This document shows positions 59,278 through 64,000 of a DNA stretch of 64,000 bases, one piece after another. Origin of the DNA: Neisseria leonii (GTDB lineage Bacteria > Pseudomonadota > Gammaproteobacteria > Burkholderiales > Neisseriaceae); assembly GCF_028776105.2 (NCBI RefSeq), contig NZ_CP145606.1, positions 310,001 through 374,000 on the forward strand, written 5' to 3'. The notes below the pieces were generated by a model. The model searched no databases, had not been told where the DNA came from, and worked only from the letters and a program-made list of their open reading frames with translations. The position numbers and the translations under genes were made by a program. Every line of letters begins with the position of its first letter. The stretch's first letter is position 1.

Positions 59278-59967
59278 TTATCCGTTTTCTTCGTCGCCGT
59301 AATATTTCACACCGATTTTAATCGGCGGACGGCCTTGCGATTTGCGGTGGTGGTTGGTGTCGCGCAGGGAGTAGGCGCAGCCGCAGTATTCCTGTTGGTA
59401 GAAATGTTCGCGTTTGCTGATTTCGATCATGCGCGCGCTGCCGCCGCCTTTGCGCCAGTTGAAGTCCCAATACACCACATCGTCGTACGGGGCGGCGGCG
59501 CGGTGGCCGCAGTCGTTGATCTGGTTCATGTTTTTCCAGCGCGAGATGCCCAGCGAGCTGGTGAGCACGGGAAAGCCGTGTTCGTGGGCATAGAGGGCGG
59601 CGCGCTCGAAGCGCATGTCGAAACACATGGTGCAGCGGCGGCCGCGTTCGGGGTCCATTTCCATGCCTTTGGCGCGTTCGAACCAGTTATCGACATCGTA
59701 GTCGGCATCGATAAAGGGAATGCCGTGTTTTTCGGCAAAGGCGATGTTTTCGTTTTTGCGGATTTCGTATTCTTTTTTCGGGTGGATATTGGGGTTGTAA
59801 AAGAAGATGGTGTAGTCGATGCCGGAGGCGAGCATGGCTTCCATCACTTCGCCCGAGCAGGGGGCGCAGCAGGAGTGCAGCAGCACTTTTTTGTGGCCGT
59901 TCGGCGGAGTGAGGATGGGGCGGTCGATGGGGGTAACTTCGGCTGTGTGCGGTGTTTCGGGTTTCAT
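59278..59967 (-). CDS. queH: Epoxyqueuosine reductase QueH
   Basis: 229 residues. QueH reduces epoxyqueuosine to queuosine in tRNA, replacing Que[18 protein letters not shown], the [12 protein letters not shown] segment, RCTMCFDMR and the late YCGCAYS supply the conserved Cys residues for the Fe-S cluster and a second metal. Length and order fit the family. No other queuosine gene is adjacent. Confidence 0.94.
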   Translation of the reverse strand: MKPETPHTAEVTPIDRPILTPPNGHKKVLLHSCCAPCSGEVMEAMLASGIDYTIFFYNPNIHPKKEYEIRKNENIAFAEKHGIPFIDADYDVDNWFERAKGMEMDPERGRRCTMCFDMRFERAALYAHEHGFPVLTSSLGISRWKNMNQINDCGHRAAAPYDDVVYWDFNWRKGGGSARMIEISKREHFYQQEYCGCAYSLRDTNHHRKSQGRPPIKIGVKYYGDEENG

Positions 59968-60052
59968 GGTTCGGTTTTATGGTGTTGTTTTGCTATGGGA
60001 AACGGCAAAGGCCGTCTGAAAGCGGCGATTGTAGCAGAATGCGCCTTGCGGC

Positions 60053-61363
60053 TCATCTGTTTGTTGCGGCTTCGTCGTCCAGCTGTTTGAGCCATGCCAG
60101 TTTTTCGCCGATTTTGATTTCCAGTCCGCGTGGTACGGGGCGGTAAAAGTCGGGTTCGGGCAGGCCGTCGGGCATATAGGTTTCGCCTGCTGCGTAGGCG
60201 TGCGGTTCGTTGTGGGCGTAGCGGTATTCGCGGCCGTAGCCCAGCTCTTTCATCATTTTGGTGGGGGCGTTGCGCAGGTGGACGGGGACTTCGTCGCTGC
60301 CGTGTTGTCTGACAAAATCGCGCATTTGGTTGTAGGCGTTGTAGCCCGCGTTGGATTTGGCGGCGGCGGCCAGATAGAGTACGGCCTGTGCCAGCGCGAG
60401 TTCGCCTTCGGGCGAGCCGAGCCGCTCGAAGGTTTGTGCGGCTTCGTTGGCAATGGTGAGTGCGCGCGGGTCGGCCAGGCCGATGTCTTCCCACGCCATG
60501 CGCACGATGCGGCGGGCGAGATAGCGCGGGTCGGCCCCGCCGTCGAGCATGCGGCAGAACCAGTACAGTGCGGCATTTGGGTGTGAACCGCGTACGGATT
60601 TGTGCAGGGCGGAAATCTGGTTGTAGAAACTTTCGCCGCCCTTGTCGAAACGGCGGATCTGGCTGCCGAGGCTGTCGGCCAAAAAGGCGGCATCGAGTTC
60701 GGCAATGCCGCGCGTGGCGGCGGCGCGCAGCAACTGTTCCAACAGATTCAGCAGACGGCGCGCATCGCCGTCGGCCGTCTGAATCAGCAGTCCGCGTGCT
60801 TCGCTGTCGATGCCGAAACCTTGATATTCGGGCAGCGCCAGAGCTTTATCCGTCAGTGCCTGCAAATCCGGTTCGGTTAAGGCCTGCAACACATAAACCT
60901 GCGCGCGGCTGAGCAGGGCGGGATTGACTTCGAACGACGGGTTTTCGGTGGTGGCGCCGATAAAGGTCAGCAGGCCGCTTTCCACGTGCGGCAGAAATGC
61001 GTCCTGTTGGGCTTTGTTGAAGCGGTGGACTTCGTCGACAAACAGAATGGTCGCGCGCCCCTGCTGTAAGGCGGTTTCGGCTTTGGCAATGGCTTCGCGG
61101 ATTTCTTTTACGCCCGAAAACACGGCCGATACGGGCAGAAACTGGGTGTGGAAACTCTGCGCCAAGATACGTGCCAAGGTGGTTTTGCCCACGCCCGGCG
61201 GCCCCCACAGCAGCATGGAATGCGGCTTGCCGCTTTCCACCGCCGTGCGCAGCGGTTTGCCTGCACTGATTAAGTGCCGCTGGCCGATAACGTCGTCAAG
61301 CGATTGCGGGCGCAGGCGTTCGGCCAGCGGGGCATCGGGTTGGCGGGCAAATAAGTCGTTCAT
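60053..61363 (-). CDS. rarA: Replication-associated recombination protein A (AAA+ ATPase)
   Basis: 436 residues from ATG 61363. Walker A LLWGPPGVGKTTLARILA, Walker B ILFVDEVHRFNKAQQDAFLP, sensor region GATTENPSFEVNPALLSRAQ and the MgsA-type C-terminal domain (RGSHPNAALYWFCRML). RarA acts at stalled forks and double-strand breaks. A TATAAT on the minus strand at 61394-61389 lies 26 nt upstream of the start. Confidence 0.95.
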   Translation of the reverse strand: MNDLFARQPDAPLAERLRPQSLDDVIGQRHLISAGKPLRTAVESGKPHSMLLWGPPGVGKTTLARILAQSFHTQFLPVSAVFSGVKEIREAIAKAETALQQGRATILFVDEVHRFNKAQQDAFLPHVESGLLTFIGATTENPSFEVNPALLSRAQVYVLQALTEPDLQALTDKALALPEYQGFGIDSEARGLLIQTADGDARRLLNLLEQLLRAAATRGIAELDAAFLADSLGSQIRRFDKGGESFYNQISALHKSVRGSHPNAALYWFCRMLDGGADPRYLARRIVRMAWEDIGLADPRALTIANEAAQTFERLGSPEGELALAQAVLYLAAAAKSNAGYNAYNQMRDFVRQHGSDEVPVHLRNAPTKMMKELGYGREYRYAHNEPHAYAAGETYMPDGLPEPDFYRPVPRGLEIKIGEKLAWLKQLDDEAATNR

Positions 61364-61388
61364 GAAGCGGCCGTCTGAAAAAAGAGCA

Positions 61389-61424
61389 ATTATAACGCAG
61401 CGGGACGGCAGTTTGCGGTACAAT
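61389..61424. promoter_or_regulatory. Divergent candidate -10 elements for rarA and the lipoprotein gene
   Basis: TATAAT on the minus strand (61394-61389) for rarA and TACAAT on the plus strand (61419-61424) for the lipoprotein gene. The 35-bp overlap zone suggests tightly packed divergent promoters. Confidence 0.5.
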
Positions 61425-61486
61425 AACGGCGCTTTGTCCGGCCGCTGTCTGCGGTGCGGGTTATTTTTTGATGAGAGAAGATGCAA

Positions 61487-61849
61487 ATGAAAAAAGTATG
61501 GTTCGGAGCCGCTGCGGCGGTGGCGTTATTGGCCGGTTGCGCGGGCGGCGGTCTGGATACGGGCAGCGCGGCGGGCATGGGTTCTTCGCTGGTAAAAATG
61601 GCGGTGGACAATCAGTGCCGCACTGAATTGAACAGCCGCAACGAATGGCGTTTGATTGCTTTGGCGATGACGGCGGAAAAACAGCAGGAGTGGGAAAACA
61701 AAATCTGCGGCTGTGCCAGCGAAGAAGTGCCCAACCAACTGACGGCACAGGAAGTGGTTCAGGCAGTCAATCCGGCGACCCGTTCGCAGGTGATTGCCGG
61801 TGTAACGGCCAAAACCGTTACTGCCTGTGTGAAGCGTCTATACAAATAA
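61487..61849 (+). CDS. Lipoprotein of unknown function
   Basis: 120 residues from ATG 61487, which is better spaced from GAGAGAAG than the ATG two codons upstream. Signal peptide and lipobox AAVALLAGC, then a Gly-rich linker (AGGGLDTGSAAGMGSS). A small domain with paired Cys follows (NQCRTELNSRNEW, ICGCASEEVPNQL, TACVKRLYK). The four Cys of the mature domain could form two disulfides. No function assigned. Followed by an inverted DUS terminator before thrC. Confidence 0.82.
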   Translation: MKKVWFGAAAAVALLAGCAGGGLDTGSAAGMGSSLVKMAVDNQCRTELNSRNEWRLIALAMTAEKQQEWENKICGCASEEVPNQLTAQEVVQAVNPATRSQVIAGVTAKTVTACVKRLYK

Positions 61850-61934
61850 ACGGTACACCGTTTTCAGACGGCATCGGTGCGTCGGGGCCGTCTGAAAATG
61901 TCCGATTGATTCTTGGAAATTTGCGGTTTGACCT

Positions 61935-63344
61935 ATGAACTACATCAGCACCCGCGGCCAAACGCCGCCTCTGCCGTTCAGCGAAGTCTTATTGATGGGT
62001 CTGGCACCCGACGGCGGCCTGATGCTGCCCGAAAGCTATCCGCGCATTGATGCGGCCACACTCTACGCATGGCGCGAATTGTCTTATCCCGATCTGGCGT
62101 TTGAGATCATGCGCCTGTTTGCCACCGATATTCCCGCCGACGATTTGCGCGCCATCATCCGGCGCACTTACACGGCCGAAGCGTTCGGCAGCGATGCGGT
62201 TACTCCCGTGCGTACGTTGTCAGACGGCCTGAAAATCCAAGCCTTGTCCAACGGCCCCACGCTGGCGTTTAAAGATATTGCCATGCAGTTTTTGGGCAAT
62301 GCGTTTGAATATGTGCTGGCCAAAGCGGGGCGGCAGCTCAATATCATCGGGGCTACCAGCGGCGACACCGGTTCTGCAGCCGAATACGCCTTGCGCGGCA
62401 AGCAGGGTGTGAATGTGTTTATGCTCTCGCCCGAAGGGAAAATGAGTGCGTTCCAGCGTGCGCAGATGTTCAGCCTGCAAGATGAAAATATCCACAATAT
62501 TGCCGTTCGCGGTATGTTTGACGACTGTCAGGACATTGTCAAAGCGGTGCAGAACGATGCCGGATTTAAGGCACGCTACCATATCGGTACGGTCAATTCC
62601 ATCAATTTCGGCCGCGTGCTGGCGCAAATTGTCTACTACTTCGCCGGTTATTTTCAGGCGACAACAAGCAACGAGCAGAAAGTCAGTTTCTGTGTGCCTT
62701 CGGGCAACTTCGGCAATGTTTGTGCCGGCCATATTGCGCGTCAGATGGGCTTGCCGGTCCACCGCCTGATTGTGGCCACCAATGAAAATGATGTGCTTGA
62801 TCAGTTTTTCGGCAGCGGCGAATACCGTCCGCGCGGCGGGGCGGAAACTTATGTTACGTCCAGCCCGTCTATGGATATTTCCAAAGCCTCGAATTTCGAG
62901 CGTTTCGTATTTGATTTGTTGGATCGGGACGGAGATAAAGTGCGCGGCCTGTGGCAGCAGGTAGACAGCGGCGAAGGTTTCGATTTGGGCGGTATGATGG
63001 ACAAAATCCGCGACCAATACGGCTTTGTTTCCGGCAAATCCACCCATGCCGACCGTTTGGCGGTGATCCGCGCAGTATATGAGACCGAGGGCGAACTGAT
63101 TGACCCGCACACCGCCGACGGCGTGAAAGTGGCGCGGCAGTTGCGCGAAGCGGGCGAAACGGTAATTTGCCTGGAAACCGCATTGGCGGCCAAGTTTGTC
63201 GGGACGATACATGAAGCGGTGGGTGAAGTGGCCGTACCGCGCCCCGCCAAGCTGGAAGGTTTGGAAGATTTGCCGCAACGGGTGCAGGTTGTGCCGAACG
63301 ATGCCGCAGCGGTAAAAGCAATCATCCGAGCCGCCTTGGCCTGA
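61935..63344 (+). CDS. thrC: Threonine synthase
   Basis: 469 residues, the long (yeast/E. coli subgroup) form. YISTRGQTPPLPFSEVLLMG opens the protein. PTLAFKDIAMQFLG holds the PLP Lys, and NIIGATSGDTGSAAEYAL and VPSGNFGNVCAGHIARQMG form the phosphate and pyridine-nitrogen sites. It makes threonine from O-phosphohomoserine. Other thr genes are not nearby. Confidence 0.97.
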   Translation: MNYISTRGQTPPLPFSEVLLMGLAPDGGLMLPESYPRIDAATLYAWRELSYPDLAFEIMRLFATDIPADDLRAIIRRTYTAEAFGSDAVTPVRTLSDGLKIQALSNGPTLAFKDIAMQFLGNAFEYVLAKAGRQLNIIGATSGDTGSAAEYALRGKQGVNVFMLSPEGKMSAFQRAQMFSLQDENIHNIAVRGMFDDCQDIVKAVQNDAGFKARYHIGTVNSINFGRVLAQIVYYFAGYFQATTSNEQKVSFCVPSGNFGNVCAGHIARQMGLPVHRLIVATNENDVLDQFFGSGEYRPRGGAETYVTSSPSMDISKASNFERFVFDLLDRDGDKVRGLWQQVDSGEGFDLGGMMDKIRDQYGFVSGKSTHADRLAVIRAVYETEGELIDPHTADGVKVARQLREAGETVICLETALAAKFVGTIHEAVGEVAVPRPAKLEGLEDLPQRVQVVPNDAAAVKAIIRAALA

Positions 63345-64000
63345 ACTGCCGACAGATAAAAGATATTGTGAAATTTTGTTGAACGCCTTTGATTTCGTAA
63401 TACGTAATATAGGCCGTCTGAATATAGGCCGTCTGAAAATGCATTTCCGTTTTCAGACGGCCTCTGTTTATCGGAAGCAGCGTCGGACACAAGTCGATCG
63501 TTTCGGTATTGGCACATGCGAATCAACCCTGCCTGAGATACAACGGGGTTATGCGCGGTCGATGGGATAAGGCAGGATAACGGTTGTGAAACGGTGCAGG
63601 TTGAGTCAAAGCGTGTGTCTGCCATGATGAAAAGACAGGCAAGCCGTTTCCGTATTTGCTTTGGAAAATGCCGTCTGAATATACGCAGCCGGTATTCAGA
63701 CAGCCGAAGTACGCTATTTATCGGTATCGCGGACAGCCGATGGAAAACGGTACAGGAGCCGCATGATGGCTCTGTCGGCCGCCTGAGTCATTTCAGACGG
63801 CCTTTGTCCGGCAGTGGTAGAATTTTCGGTTTCTATTCCTTTGATTTTTCTGATAAATGGTAAAAAATGCGTGTAAAGGCATGGTAAGGATTGACGGATT
63901 TGGGTAAAATCGCCGGGTTTATTTCCTGTCAGGCTTTCGGCCAAACGGGTTTGAGTATGGCTTGATGCGCGCGGCAGAGCTGCGGCAGCAGGGATTTATC
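63345..64000. other. Terminal intergenic stretch; possible gene edge at the window end
   Basis: 656 bp with no complete gene that I can support. Three DUS copies lie within 53 bp (63411-63422, 63426-63437 and reversed 63452-63463), the last two forming the thrC terminator. Further DUS-like stems occur near 63670-63700 and 63793. At the very end the minus strand is open from base 64000 to a TGA at 63929 (LLPQLCRAHQAILKPVWPKA before the stop), and a plus-strand ATG at 63965 is open to the edge. Either could belong to a neighbouring gene, so no call is made. Confidence 0.4.

Noticed and set aside
63714..63944. 76-codon minus-strand frame near the window end
   Set aside because: No ribosome binding site, no family, crosses DUS-like stems and an AT-rich stretch.

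Overview
The window is a piece of a Neisseriaceae chromosome, most likely a commensal Neisseria. The 12-mer DNA uptake sequence AGGCCGTCTGAA (AG dialect) occurs dozens of times, often as inverted pairs acting as terminators. The gene set also fits the genus: gatCAB, lptE-holA, a pgl protein-glycosylation locus, a TfoX_C-TadA fusion, a ProQ-type RNA chaperone and a homologue of the meningococcal bile-acid/sodium symporter. Most of the 64 kb is dense housekeeping sequence. I saw no rRNA, tRNA or CRISPR array.

Layout: mreBC (1-1683, leftward); gatC-gatA (1909-3733); a 5.7 kb restriction/modification island between gatA and gatB (3734-9483); gatB, lptE-holA, panD and a membrane protein (9484-13478); a palindrome-rich gap; ybiU/iclR, a YdcH-like gene, glyA, ratA-rnfH-pth, a glutaredoxin-like gene, aroC, proQ, dadA, tkt, argC/argB (14016-27572); a second palindrome-rich gap; an NCS2 purine permease, a KAS III paralogue, lgt-mpl, icd, hemH, a small lipoprotein and ftsK (27991-38324); a pgl glycan locus (38428-45159); a frameshifted PH-domain gene and parE; a DUS-free four-gene operon of unknown function (48093-50844) facing the relic of a trimeric autotransporter adhesin (50893-52125); then tadA, acuI, the bile-acid symporter homologue, pyrG, a Spy/CpxP-like protein, rpe, queH, rarA, a lipoprotein and thrC.

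The accessory regions are the interesting ones. The gatA-gatB island holds two layers. The first is a Vsr-fold nuclease plus an HNH nuclease with no visible cytosine methyltransferase. The second is a complete GATC-type system: a Dam/DpnM-like methylase, a DpnA-like methylase, a MutH/Sau3AI-family endonuclease and a Xre-type controller. Between them lie a broken copy of the gatB 5' end and a broken copy of the gatA 3' end. Part of the island carries DUS variants typical of Simonsiella/Kingella rather than of this genome. Together these suggest repeated import of DNA at the gatA-gatB junction from other Neisseriaceae.

The 48.1-50.8 kb operon encodes two proteins that each look like a pair of winged-helix domains, a third with a possible helix-turn-helix, and a first gene split by one in-frame TGA. 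It resembles replication/regulation modules of phages or integrative elements, but I cannot name it. A family of short palindromes (arms GTCGGAT and ATCCGAC) sits in most of the larger intergenic gaps.
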